Assembly (NCBI RefSeq): GCF_024220515.1
Contig: NZ_JAMXOT010000141.1
Location: 1 to 63,572, forward strand
Length of the DNA stretch: 63,572 nt
Source: Oscillatoria sp. HE19RPO
Lineage (GTDB): Bacteria > Cyanobacteriota > Cyanobacteriia > Cyanobacteriales > Laspinemataceae
Reading direction: 5' to 3'
Position numbers and translations under genes: made by a program. Shown here piece by piece: positions 1 to 8,861 of this stretch; position 1 is the stretch's first letter, and each line of letters starts with the position of its first letter. A model generated the notes under the pieces. It did no database searches. It had not been told where the DNA came from and was given only the letters and a program-made list of their open reading frames with translations.

Positions 1-3000
1 CATTCCATAAAGGCTGCATGGAACGTTTGGCAAAGGTGCCGTCCCCATTGGATAGATATAAGTCAGCCATGTGCATATCATCTTGGGATGCCCAGATATC
101 TTTCTCTTGGCGGATGAAATCAGTTTTCCCGTCGCCGTTGAAGTCAGATCCATTAAAAATACCTTGAGGTGATTTCAGAGACAAAATTCCTTCGGCCAGC
201 GCCAGCATATTGACGCGCTTGAAATTTAACCCAGTGTTGGTAACATTGTCATCCTCGTCGTCGCCATCATAAATCGTGACTCCTGTGGATTTCACCAAAT
301 TGCGAAATTCATCCAAGGTCAATCTGCGCCCCAGTTCTCGAACCGCTAACTGCTGGGCTAGCACTACAATCCCTGCAATATGAGGTGATGCTTGGCTAGT
401 ACCAGGCATAGTTGTTAAATTTCCGTAAGGACCAGCACCAGTTATGTAAGCGCCTGGTGCAAATATATCTGTCAAGGTAGAGTGACGTTGAGAAAAACTG
501 GTAATACGGTCAGCACCAGTGCTATAGTCTATTGCACCATTTAGCCACTTATGTGGGCCGCCATAATTTCCAGTCCAAACAGCCCCAATTGAAAGTGAAT
601 TTGGATCTGCTGCCGGGTAGCTTACGCCCTGAACGCTACTATGTGGGAAGAAATCATTTCCTGAAGCGGAAACAACTATTACTCCTTGGGATTTCAGCTT
701 CGCTATTTCGTCACCCAGACCATATTCGGAAGTCGCATTATTAAAATTACCAGAGTCACCCAGTGACATATTCACACTGGCAATATTGTATGTTTCTGCA
801 TTAGCAATTACCCACTGTAGAGCTTGCTCTGTCCATCCCCAATCTCCCTTACCATTATCTCCTAAAACCTTGAGGTGGATAATGTCAGAGTTCGGAGCCA
901 TGCCAGTGTAAGTTCCGTCTTGGGATGCAACAATACTAGAAACATTAGATCCATGTCCATCAACATCGCTAGCGTTAGCATCACCATACGCAAAGTCATA
1001 ATTATAAACAATGCGATCTGCAATGCCGTCTGAATTATTGTCTGAGCCAAAGAACGGGTGATCCAAGTCAATTCCCGTATCCAAAATTACTGTTGCAAAA
1101 CCATTACCGTCAATCCCTGAAAACCGATAGTCTGCACGAAATTCGTCTATCTTAATTAGAGAGCCGGAAATGTTAGTTTGTGGAATAACACCTGTATCGC
1201 TATTGGCAGCAATCGGAATTTCATAAATAGAAGCCTCAGCCTCTGAGCCTCCAGTTGTAATATCTTCAAGGGTTGGGAGTACCGTTACGCTTAGATCGTA
1301 GGATGTGCTAGCACCTCCGACTGAAAAAACTCGAATGTAATACGTGCCTCCATCTATGAGTCCGCTAATAGAGTCCACTAAACTGCTAGGATTTGTTGAA
1401 CTTTGGATCACAGAACCACTGCTATCAAGCAGTTGCACATTAGCGTCCCCACTTAAACCATCGAGGGAGATAATAAATTCATTGCTCATTCCTAGGGTAA
1501 AACGGTAATAATCCTCTGAGCTTGTGGCTGACACCGAATCACTATAAGTTTTGGCTTCAGAGGCAGGAAGAATTGAGAGGGCTGTATCTAGAGTGTTTCC
1601 AGGATTGTCGGTAATCGCTTCTTCTGCACTAACGCTGAAGTGTGCTACCGCTGCATTACTCTTGCCGCCTTCGCTATCGTAGGCAAATCCTTTAATCTGA
1701 TATTTGCCCGGTTCTAACCCAAAGGTGGAATAGTCAAAATAGGCCCAGCGGTCATCTTTTGTGGAAATATTAAAGGTCGTCCAATTCTCAATTTCTTCCC
1801 ACTGTTCCCCAGTTTTATGCAGGGAAAATTCGACTCGTTCCACATCGTTGGCACCGCTGGCGTCAAATATCCACCCATTCAGGCGAACTGTTCCCCCTTG
1901 ATAATACTCCTCCTGAGTGGCATCCAATTTTAAATGCTTCGGCGCGGGATTTTTCTTGGCATTAGCACCTCCGGCATTCTCAGGCAAATCTAAAGGCGGT
2001 GTGGGTTCTTCTTCTAACCCCATCAAGGTTTGAGAGAGTGTTACCGTTGGGGACAGTTGCTCTGCTTCTACTTCATCATCGGACGCGGTGGCAGTGCCTT
2101 CGTCTTCTTCTACCTCATCAAAGGTGTCGGGAATGGTTTCTTCTTCTACCTCATCAGAGGTGTCGGGAATGGTTTCTTCTTCTACTTCATCAGAGGTGTC
2201 GGGAATGGTTTCTTCTTCTACTTCAATCGAGACACTGGCATCGGTTTCGCTTTCATCGGGTAACGTCTCTAAATCGGCAGATGGAGTGGTTTCTTCTTCC
2301 ACATATGATGCTGTGGTAATGCTGGTGGTGGGAGTTGTTTGAGTCTCAAAGACGATTGAAATCCCCTCCTGCGTCTCTTCGTCAATTGCCGAGCTTTCTA
2401 CCTCGGTAGATTCGGCTGTCGCTGCTTCGGGAATTTCGGGCAGAAATTGCCGTCCCTCTGCTACGCCAAATTGCTGCAAATGACCAAAAGCCAGTTTTTT
2501 ATTGTCCCCAAATTCGGCAGATAAATCGCTGTAATGGCTTAAATAATAGTTGAGGTCAAGTTTAGGAGAAAAGCGCCGTCCTTCCTCTAAACCAAATATT
2601 TTTAAATGCTCGAATGCTTTGGCCGTATCCTCGCCGAATGCGGCTTTGAGGTCGGCGTTATTGTCTAAATAATATTGCAAATCGACCCAAGGGGAAAACT
2701 CGCGCCCTTCGGCTAGGCCAAATGTCTGCAAATGTTGATAAATTTGTTCATGTAACGTTAACCCGGCAGTCTCTAAGTCGGGATTTTGGGCGGCGTAATG
2801 TTCCAGATTGGTCCAGAGGGAAAAGTCTCGTCCTTCGCCTAATCCATGAGTTTTGAAGTGTTGAAAGAGTTGGGGGACGGTGTTCAAACCTGCGGCACTT
2901 AAGTCGGGATTAATTTGGGCGTAATACTCGGCATCAAATAGCCGATCGCCTGCTTCTCCGGTTAGTTCAACTGGCGTGGAGGATTCTCTCGTAACCGGGT

Positions 3001-3241
3001 CAATATCGTCGGTTGTTCCAGTCGTTAGCGCAATTTGTACGGTTTCCTCTGGAAGGACTGTTCCTTGCAGGTTGGTGAGGGCACCTGGGTTTAGGGCCGA
3101 GACATCAAGGGTGGGACTTCCACTCCCGGGGTTCCAATTTTGCACAGGTTCCAAACCCAAAATATTGTCTGTGGCAGGGGTATCACCCATCATGCCATTG
3201 AGCAGATTGGAAGTTCCTGAGACGTGATTTAGTTCAAACAT
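1..3241 (-). CDS. Subtilisin-like (S8) serine protease with pre-peptidase and FG-GAP-type domains, 3' end outside window
   Basis: One open frame runs from ATG at 3241 to the window edge (1080 codons, no stop). Visible order: about 100 residues without a signal peptide; four repeats of about 45 residues (about 98-270) built on a YY...NxDL...GLxEGRxFSP pattern; an acidic Glu/Thr-rich linker with a 12-residue tandem repeat (about 339-379); an Ig-like region (about 430-535); a PPC-like (pre-peptidase C-terminal) domain (about 545-655); then the S8 catalytic domain. The triad is Asp721 (LDTGID), His763 (DGHGS) and Ser949 (GTSQAS), so the enzyme should be active. After it starts an FG-GAP/VCBS-like repeat (FNGDGKTDFI). 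Lack of a Sec signal plus the repeat-rich layout fits cyanobacterial exoproteins secreted by type I export, but the C-terminus that would show this is outside the window. The catalytic class is clear; substrate is unknown. Confidence 0.9.
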   Translation of the reverse strand, partial: MFELNHVSGTSNLLNGMMGDTPATDNILGLEPVQNWNPGSGSPTLDVSALNPGALTNLQGTVLPEETVQIALTTGTTDDIDPVTRESSTPVELTGEAGDRLFDAEYYAQINPDLSAAGLNTVPQLFQHFKTHGLGEGRDFSLWTNLEHYAAQNPDLETAGLTLHEQIYQHLQTFGLAEGREFSPWVDLQYYLDNNADLKAAFGEDTAKAFEHLKIFGLEEGRRFSPKLDLNYYLSHYSDLSAEFGDNKKLAFGHLQQFGVAEGRQFLPEIPEAATAESTEVESSAIDEETQEGISIVFETQTTPTTSITTASYVEEETTPSADLETLPDESETDASVSIEVEEETIPDTSDEVEEETIPDTSDEVEEETIPDTFDEVEEDEGTATASDDEVEAEQLSPTVTLSQTLMGLEEEPTPPLDLPENAGGANAKKNPAPKHLKLDATQEEYYQGGTVRLNGWIFDASGANDVERVEFSLHKTGEQWEEIENWTTFNISTKDDRWAYFDYSTFGLEPGKYQIKGFAYDSEGGKSNAAVAHFSVSAEEAITDNPGNTLDTALSILPASEAKTYSDSVSATSSEDYYRFTLGMSNEFIISLDGLSGDANVQLLDSSGSVIQSSTNPSSLVDSISGLIDGGTYYIRVFSVGGASTSYDLSVTVLPTLEDITTGGSEAEASIYEIPIAANSDTGVIPQTNISGSLIKIDEFRADYRFSGIDGNGFATVILDTGIDLDHPFFGSDNNSDGIADRIVYNYDFAYGDANASDVDGHGSNVSSIVASQDGTYTGMAPNSDIIHLKVLGDNGKGDWGWTEQALQWVIANAETYNIASVNMSLGDSGNFNNATSEYGLGDEIAKLKSQGVIVVSASGNDFFPHSSVQGVSYPAADPNSLSIGAVWTGNYGGPHKWLNGAIDYSTGADRITSFSQRHSTLTDIFAPGAYITGAGPYGNLTTMPGTSQASPHIAGIVVLAQQLAVRELGRRLTLDEFRNLVKSTGVTIYDGDDEDDNVTNTGLNFKRVNMLALAEGILSLKSPQGIFNGSDFNGDGKTDFIRQEKDIWASQDDMHMADLYLSNGDGTFAKRSMQPLWN
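2104..2224 (-). repeat. 36-bp in-frame tandem repeat inside the protease gene
   Basis: A 36-bp unit occurs about 3.3 times in a row and encodes the 12-residue acidic repeat EVEEETIPDTSD in the linker of the S8 protease. The copies are nearly identical, which suggests recent slippage. The antisense strand stays open here only because the repeat lacks stops in every frame. Confidence 0.85.
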
Positions 3242-3612
3242 GATGCCTCCGAAGGAATAAAATTGACGAATCCCTGATTCTGGGCGCTCTGACTTCAGGA
3301 AAATCTCCAAACGGTGATGGGGTCACCGATTGAGTGGTTTTACCCAAGCTAAATTGCCCTCTTTACTCTTTTACTAGGAGAGTGTTCGGCAAATTATGCA
3401 ACGGCGATCGCCGCTCATCATTAGGTCCCTGTGCTAGGGAGGCACCGATGTCGCCCTCTGTTAATGTCTAATATTCCCGCTGTCTAAAGAAAAATCACAT
3501 TTTTCAATGAACGGCAAAATTGTAATATTTTTTTACAATTAGAGGGAAATGTTGAATGGGGTCTGGAATTGCTTCCGGTGGGAGGCGATCGCGAACCAGA
3601 TGGAGGAAAATT
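3242..3612. other. Protease upstream region, no gene seen
   Basis: About 370 bases upstream of the protease start. It should hold the protease promoter, but I cannot identify convincing -35/-10 boxes. An AT-rich stretch near 3500-3545 (poly-A/T runs around ttttttaca) is the most promoter-like part. No credible coding sequence. Confidence 0.4.
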
Positions 3613-3691
3613 AGACCTCTTGCAAAATTCCGGATTGATCCCCCCAACCCCCCTTGGAAAGGGGGGCTTTTTAGAATTTTGCAAGAAGTCT
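3613..3691. repeat. 79-bp hairpin repeat (family F), copy 1
   Basis: Inverted repeat with ends AGACCTCTTGCAAAATT and its complement, and a central C-run/G-run hairpin (ccccccaacccccct / agggggg). A second copy lies at 5547-5625, so the two flank the adenylate cyclase gene. It has the size and structure of a non-autonomous MITE or an extragenic palindrome. Open frames that cross it, with peptides such as KPPFPRGVGG, are read-throughs of the repeat. Confidence 0.8.
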
Positions 3692-3710
3692 ATTTAGAGA
3701 GCAAACTAAT

Positions 3711-3870
3711 TTCGGTTTGTGAGAAAATAGGTTTTCATTTCTCCTTTGCCTTTAATCTCGATCAGTCCGCGTTCCTCAAATTTATACTGATTCGGTTTGT
3801 GAGAAAATAGGTTTTCATTTCTCCTTTGCCTTTAATCTCGATCAGTCCGCGTTCCTCAAATTTATACTGA
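3711..3870. repeat. Perfect 80-bp tandem duplication at the cyclase 3' end
   Basis: Bases 3711-3790 and 3791-3870 are identical, head to tail. The unit contains the last codons of the cyclase gene on the minus strand. Because 80 is not a multiple of three, the gene now leaves its original frame after ...YFLTNR and reads ISINLRNAD before a new stop. In the distal copy the ancestral ending would be YFLTNRN followed by TAG. Confidence 0.95.
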
Positions 3871-5321
3871 TGTTGCAATAAATGATAGGTGGTTTCGGAG
3901 ACCTGAATTTTTCCGGGGATTCCGTGAGATTCCATGCGGGAGGCGGTGTTGACCGCATCTCCCCAGAGGTCGTAGGTGAATTTTTTGATGCCAATGACAC
4001 CGGCGACTACGGGTCCGGTGTTGATGCCAATTCGCAGACTTAAATTTGTGAGATATTCAGCGTTGAACTGAGCGATCGCCTCTTGCATATCCAAGGCCAT
4101 TTCTGCGATCGCTTCGGCATGATCCGGGCGAGAGAGGGGAACGCCACCGACTACCAGGTAGGCATCCCCAATGGTTTTAATTTTCTCTAATCCATGTTTT
4201 TCGGTTAGCAAATCAAAACGGCAAACAATGGTATTGAGAATGCTAACCAGTTCTTGGGGTGAGACTTGGGTAGATAATTCGGTGAATTTTACGATATCTG
4301 CAAATAGAATCGTCACAGCATCAAATTTTTCAGCGATCGCCCCCGCTTCTTGCTGCAATTGTTTGGCAATGCTGGGGGGTAAAATATTGAGTAGCAATGC
4401 CTCAACTTTTTGTTTTTCCCGGTGCAACGCTGCTTCGGTATGCTTGCGTTGGGTAATGTCATGAAAAAATACAGAAAGTCCCTCGTAGGATGGAAAAACC
4501 CGCACTTCAAAGCAGCGCTTGGAGATGGGAGAACAGTCTTCAAAGGTGACGCTGACTTGTTCCGCTGCGGCTTTTCTATACTCGCGTTCAAACTTAGAAC
4601 CCACGGTTTCGGGAAATTCTTCCCAGATAATTTTTCCCAGCAGTTTATCGGGGTCTCGTTGTAAAATTTCTCCGACTTTTTGATTGGCATAACTAAACCG
4701 CCATTGGCGATCGACAGCGAAAAAAGCATCGGTCATATTTTCCAACAAATCGACAATTTGGGAATCGGTGGCCCGGAGTTTGGCTTTGGCGTCTTTTTGT
4801 CGGTCAATTTGACGTTCTAAGCGTTTAACTTGGAGTCGTAATTCCATTTGGGCGATCGCCTGTCGTCCTAACAACCGCAGTCCTTCCAATTGTTCTGCCG
4901 TAAGATGGCGCGGGATGGTATCAATGACACAAAGGGTTCCTAATGGAAATCCATCGGGGGTGACTACCGGGGTTCCCGCATAAAAGCGGATATTCGGATT
5001 AGAAGTAACCAAGGGATTTCCCACAAACCGTTCATCTTCTAAGGCATTCGGGACGACTAAAATATCATTGGGGTTGAGAATCGCATGAGCACAAAACGAA
5101 ATATTTCTGGGGGTTTCAGAGGCGTCTAAACCCACTTTTGATTTGAACCATTGCCGATTGGCATCAATCAGACTCACTAAGGCAATAGGAGTCCCACAAA
5201 TTGAAGCAGCTAAGGCGGTTAAGTCATCGAATGAGTCTTCTGCATCACTGTCTAAAATGCTATAGCGATAGAGAGCTTTTAAGCGTTCTTCTTCATTGTC
5301 CGGAAGCGCTGCCGGTTGCAT
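3762..5321 (-). CDS. Class III adenylate cyclase with GAF and PAS domains
   Basis: Makes cAMP from ATP, probably in the cytosol. With the start at 5321 ([17 protein letters not shown]) it is 519 residues: GAF (about 25-175, with FGTLCVID-like core), PAS (about 185-295), short coiled linker with the [12 protein letters not shown] motif typical before cyclase domains, and the class III catalytic domain (about 330-510). Metal ligands Asp342 (FADIVKFT) and Asp386 (TIGDAY), adenine-selecting Lys382 and Asp451 (YDLWGD), and Asn458/Arg462 (NTASR) are present, so ATP rather than GTP is the expected substrate. The frame stays open up to 5618, but that extension begins inside repeat F and reads its usual junk peptide, so I reject it; 5474 is another possible ATG. 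The last nine residues come from an 80-bp duplication. No transmembrane segment in the chosen protein. Confidence 0.88.
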   Translation of the reverse strand: MQPAALPDNEEERLKALYRYSILDSDAEDSFDDLTALAASICGTPIALVSLIDANRQWFKSKVGLDASETPRNISFCAHAILNPNDILVVPNALEDERFVGNPLVTSNPNIRFYAGTPVVTPDGFPLGTLCVIDTIPRHLTAEQLEGLRLLGRQAIAQMELRLQVKRLERQIDRQKDAKAKLRATDSQIVDLLENMTDAFFAVDRQWRFSYANQKVGEILQRDPDKLLGKIIWEEFPETVGSKFEREYRKAAAEQVSVTFEDCSPISKRCFEVRVFPSYEGLSVFFHDITQRKHTEAALHREKQKVEALLLNILPPSIAKQLQQEAGAIAEKFDAVTILFADIVKFTELSTQVSPQELVSILNTIVCRFDLLTEKHGLEKIKTIGDAYLVVGGVPLSRPDHAEAIAEMALDMQEAIAQFNAEYLTNLSLRIGINTGPVVAGVIGIKKFTYDLWGDAVNTASRMESHGIPGKIQVSETTYHLLQHQYKFEERGLIEIKGKGEMKTYFLTNRISINLRNAD

Positions 5322-5546
5322 CGAATGTGGACCCCAAAAATACTGAAACTTCCGGATAAAAAATTTAACCGGAAGGAAGGCGACGCTCCACTTTATGATT
5401 GTCTTGAGAATGTTGAACCCAGCTTTTTTTTTCTCTATTCGCAGATTTTTAGGACGCCGATGGGGGGTTGACATTTTTGCTGTTTTTCGCGCTTGACTCA
5501 GTAACCGCTTGGCTATCTTAGCAGTCGGTACTCTTTCGATCTTACT

Positions 5547-5625
5547 AGACCTCTTGCAAAAAAAAGGATTGATCCCCCCAACCCCCCTTAAGAAGGGGGG
5601 CTTTAAAGAATTTTGCAAGAGGTCT
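5547..5625. repeat. 79-bp hairpin repeat (family F), copy 2
   Basis: Same ends (AGACCTCTTGCAAAA ... TTTTGCAAGAGGTCT) and same C-run/G-run core as copy 1 at 3613-3691. It lies upstream of the adenylate cyclase and supplies a spurious ATG at 5618 that lengthens the cyclase open frame. Confidence 0.8.
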
Positions 5626-5689
5626 ACTCCATCGAGTGGACCGTTGAGGAGTATAGCGGTTCCCGGACTGATGAGGTACTTTTCAAAGC

Positions 5690-5752
5690 CCCTCTCCCCC
5701 CCCTTTCAAAGGGGGGTAGGGGGGATGGAGAGGGGTTTGGGGTGAGGGTCTG
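5690..5752. repeat. C-run/G-run inverted repeat
   Basis: A C-rich arm (cccctctcccccccctttc) faces a G-rich arm ending in gagaggggtttggggtgagg. The G-rich half recurs at about 56773-56795 inside the transposase remnant, so it belongs to a dispersed family. It lies downstream of the amine oxidase and could also act as a transcription stop. Confidence 0.6.
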
Positions 5753-5791
5753 TACCTTATGGAGATGAGAAGCGCTATATGAAAGGGGTAT

Positions 5792-7183
5792 TTAGCGCTT
5801 AATCAATCGTTTCGCTTCCCGAATGCCGGAGAGGTAAGCGCCATGTACGGTGGAGGGATAGTCCCTAGAGGTAGCTTCTCCGGCAAAGAACAGCCGATCG
5901 CCGATGGGTTCAGCCAAGATATCGCGATCGCCACTGTCTCCCCCAACGGCAATATGAGAATAAGACCCAAAGGCAAACGGATCCTGACTCCATCGCGTCA
6001 CAATTATGCTTTCGGGTTCAGGAATGCGATCGCCGTAACTCCGTCGCAACACTCGCAGCATTCGTGAGCGAATTTCCCCCTCAGAAAGTTGTTCAATCTC
6101 CCGGGCAAAACTACCCCCCATCAAAGCGATTAATGCCGGTTCTTGACTATAAAATTGCCAATTTAAAAATTCCGAAAAATCGGGACCATTCTCATGAAGA
6201 TAGCCCAATGCTTGATAGTCTTGAGGCCAAAATTGTTCAGGGAATTTTAAGACCACTTTATTTAAAACTCCCATACTCAAGCGATTGATAGCCGCTTGTT
6301 TGTTGTCCGGTAATTCTGGGGAAAATTTGATAGATTCAGATTTCAAAACCCCCAGGGGTAAGGTCACGATCGCCGCATCTGCCGTAAAGGTTTCCTGTTC
6401 CGTCGTGACAGAGACACCGGAATTACTGTACAGGATTTCAGTCACCTTTTGTTGAAGCTGAATGTCCAAATTATTCGCTAATCCCGTGATAATTTGGTCA
6501 TATCCTTGGGGAAAGAGATAATCTCCCCCGTCCAATTCTAAGTCATCATCGGCATACCAACTGGAGAGACTCTCTAAATCCGCCCCGAATTCCGTCACAA
6601 ATTCAGAATTCAACCCCCATTCAATCAGTTGAGCTTGTTGAGGGGTGAGGGTTTGGGCGGCTAAAACTTGTTGTAATGCGGAGGCAATGGAAAGGTCCTG
6701 TTCGGAATTTTCTGCTATCGATGCAGCGCGATCGCGAATTTGTTCGTAGAGTGCATAACTCACCTCAAAATCGCGATCGCTAATCGGATTTCCCTGGCTG
6801 TTGTATAGTATAATATTATCAAAATCCGTGGGTAAGATGGGAATTTGCCATTCTTTTGCTAGAGTCGCAATGGGGTTGTTCGTAATCCCATGAATCCAGG
6901 ATGCCCCCAAATCCATCGGAAAACCCAGAGTGCGACTGGTGTGGATTCTGCCGCCTATGCGATCGCGTCCTTCCAACACCGTCACTTGAAACCCCTGTCC
7001 CTGAAGTTCTCGCGCTGCTGCCAACCCAGCAATTCCCGCCCCTATCACTAACACTTTTTGACGGGAAGATTGCGCCTGATTGTCAGAACAAGCTAAACTC
7101 AAACCCAACGTACTAGCAAACAAACTCAACTGAAGGAACCGACGGCGGTTAAACAGGCATTTCACCGGAGGGATAGGGGACAT
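5792..7183 (-). CDS. FAD-dependent amine oxidase with Tat-type N-terminus
   Basis: A 463-residue flavin monoamine/polyamine oxidase family protein that should oxidise an amine or amino acid to an imine with release of H2O2. The N-terminus has a twin-arginine stretch (NRRRFLQLSLF, residues 12-22), a hydrophobic segment and Cys32 in SLAC, so export as a folded, possibly lipid-anchored protein is likely; the lipobox is imperfect. The dinucleotide-binding motif is at about residues 44-70 (VIGAGIAGLAAARELQ, then EGRDRIGGR), followed by LGASWIHG. The C-terminal FAD motif reads DRLFFAGEATS...STVHGAYLSG. Both flavin motifs are intact. Substrate cannot be read from sequence. It lies alone between the cyclase and a divergent methyltransferase, with about 70 bases to the latter. 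Confidence 0.88.
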   Translation of the reverse strand: MSPIPPVKCLFNRRRFLQLSLFASTLGLSLACSDNQAQSSRQKVLVIGAGIAGLAAARELQGQGFQVTVLEGRDRIGGRIHTSRTLGFPMDLGASWIHGITNNPIATLAKEWQIPILPTDFDNIILYNSQGNPISDRDFEVSYALYEQIRDRAASIAENSEQDLSIASALQQVLAAQTLTPQQAQLIEWGLNSEFVTEFGADLESLSSWYADDDLELDGGDYLFPQGYDQIITGLANNLDIQLQQKVTEILYSNSGVSVTTEQETFTADAAIVTLPLGVLKSESIKFSPELPDNKQAAINRLSMGVLNKVVLKFPEQFWPQDYQALGYLHENGPDFSEFLNWQFYSQEPALIALMGGSFAREIEQLSEGEIRSRMLRVLRRSYGDRIPEPESIIVTRWSQDPFAFGSYSHIAVGGDSGDRDILAEPIGDRLFFAGEATSRDYPSTVHGAYLSGIREAKRLIKR

Positions 7184-7255
7184 ATTAATCCGGGGTAAAT
7201 CGAGAATGAATGAGTGCTTTTATTATAGATTAGGTTTGATTTTATTACAACCAGT

Positions 7256-8728
7256 ATGGGACGACATCTTAAAAAAATTGAGACCAAAGCAGGAATTGAC
7301 CGGCGAGAAACGGGGTATTATTCCACCCCATATTTTGTCGCTGAGTTCATCACCCAGGCGCTGATAGAACTCCACCCCCAGGGCCGCACTGCACTGGATC
7401 CTTGTGTCGGTCGAGGTGAAATGGTCATTCCCTTGTTAAATCAGGGAATTTCCGTAGAGGGAATGGATATTTTACCCTTTGATTTACCAGACTCGATTAA
7501 TTTTACTCAAACTGATTTTTTGCAATTTTATCAGCAAAAAAAGCTACTGAGTATTTTAAACACCCCAATTGATTTAGAGTATGACTTTTATTTGGCGAAT
7601 CCTCCTTACAATTGTCATGAAGTTTCCTATATTCGGGACAACAAAAACCGGTTATCTCGGCTGTTTGAGGACATTGGTGTGCATAATATGTATGCCCTGT
7701 TTATAGCGGCTTTAATCGATTGTGCAAAACCTGGGGCTTTAATCGGATTGATTACCCTGGATTCATTCTTAACCGCTAAAGCACATCAGAACTTACGCCA
7801 TAAAATTTTACAAAACTGTGCCGTTCATTACCTGCTGCTTTGTTCTAATGATTTATTTTTAGACCAAGGGGCAGATGTCCGGACTTGTATCATGATTTTG
7901 CAAAAAGGAACCGATTATCAAGGGGCGGTTAAGGTGGCGAATCGTCCCCTGAATCAAGGGTATTTTCAGCGGAGGTTAATTCAGAAACAATGGACAGAAT
8001 TACCCCTCGCAAAAATCACCCTAGCTGGGGAAGTGGATCATTCGGAATTTATTATTGATATTCCCGATGAGATCCGCAACCTGTTCGAGTCTCCGCGACT
8101 GGGGAATCGCTTTCCTTGCGTGACTGGGATTTCTACTGGCAGCGATCGCACCTATTTATCCAAACATCCTCGCCCGGGATTTACCATTCCCTTTTATAAA
8201 AATCCCGGGTCCTGTCGCTTTTTTACCCAACCGAATGCTTACTTAGTCGATGACTTTTTATCCGTAGCGGAAACCATTCCTAATTTCACCATTCGGAATA
8301 AATCTCTACTCTATCAACCCGGGATTACTTGTTCATCAATGGGAGTCACCTTCTCCGCTTGCTATCTTCCCGCCCATTCCACTTATGGGGTGAATGCTAA
8401 TATTATTACCTCGGATTCGGATACCTGGTGGCTGTTAGCTTATTTGAACAGTCATCTCGTAACCTTTATCGTGCGAAGTCTTTTAAATCGGTCTAATATG
8501 ATTACCTCGGGCTATGTTGCGCGGATCCCGATTCCTAAATTTAGCCCAATTGCGCTCCATCAAATGAGTGCGATCGCCCGGGAAGCGCATCAAAAACAAA
8601 TTGCACCCAAAGCGGCGATTCACTATGTAGAACAAATTAATCAAATTATCTGGAAGGAACTCAATTTTACAACAGATACCATTGCCATCATTCAGAATTT
8701 TTGCAAAAATCTGATTCGGGCGACGTAA
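7256..8728 (+). CDS. N6-adenine DNA methyltransferase (gamma class, NPPY)
   Basis: A 490-residue S-adenosylmethionine-dependent DNA methyltransferase. Motif X-like GYYSTPYFVAEF (about 20-31), SAM-binding motif I LDPCVGRGE (about 47-55) and catalytic NPPY at 115-118 come in gamma-class order, as in M.TaqI and Eco57I-type enzymes. The C-terminal half (about 250-470) looks like the target-recognition region (phrases such as GVNANIITS, LNSHLVTFIVRS, SGYVARIPIP are typical of it). It faces a 217-residue protein with nuclease-like residues, so it is probably half of a type II restriction-modification pair. Target site is unknown. No clear ribosome site precedes the ATG; the start is the first in frame and keeps motif X. 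Confidence 0.88.
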   Translation: MGRHLKKIETKAGIDRRETGYYSTPYFVAEFITQALIELHPQGRTALDPCVGRGEMVIPLLNQGISVEGMDILPFDLPDSINFTQTDFLQFYQQKKLLSILNTPIDLEYDFYLANPPYNCHEVSYIRDNKNRLSRLFEDIGVHNMYALFIAALIDCAKPGALIGLITLDSFLTAKAHQNLRHKILQNCAVHYLLLCSNDLFLDQGADVRTCIMILQKGTDYQGAVKVANRPLNQGYFQRRLIQKQWTELPLAKITLAGEVDHSEFIIDIPDEIRNLFESPRLGNRFPCVTGISTGSDRTYLSKHPRPGFTIPFYKNPGSCRFFTQPNAYLVDDFLSVAETIPNFTIRNKSLLYQPGITCSSMGVTFSACYLPAHSTYGVNANIITSDSDTWWLLAYLNSHLVTFIVRSLLNRSNMITSGYVARIPIPKFSPIALHQMSAIAREAHQKQIAPKAAIHYVEQINQIIWKELNFTTDTIAIIQNFCKNLIRAT

Positions 8729-8761
8729 GACTCGCCTATAGTATTCGATAGATAGGACAAG

Positions 8762-8826
8762 AAACCGGGTTTCTGCATCAGATTGATGGCGAATCAGCAG
8801 AGATTGTTAAAAGAAACCCGGTTTCT
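8762..8826. terminator. Inverted repeat between convergent genes
   Basis: AGAAACCGGGTTTCT and AAGAAACCCGGTTTCT, about 35 bases apart, can pair with each other, and each is itself almost palindromic. The position between the converging methyltransferase and nuclease-like genes suits a bidirectional terminator. The same CCGGGTTTCT word recurs near 11133, 11199 and 43105, so it is also a dispersed repeat. Confidence 0.5.
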
Positions 8827-8861
8827 AACCCATGCTGTAAGGACGCCCTAGGAGTGGAATA

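Noticed and set aside
2030..2342. Overlapping plus-strand open frames opposite the acidic linker of the protease
   Set aside because: They are antisense readings of a 36-bp repeat that lacks stops in several frames; composition is low-complexity and the minus-strand protease frame is clear.
3484..3810. Open frames across the repeat near 3613-3691
   Set aside because: They read the hairpin repeat; the same peptide appears at the second repeat copy.
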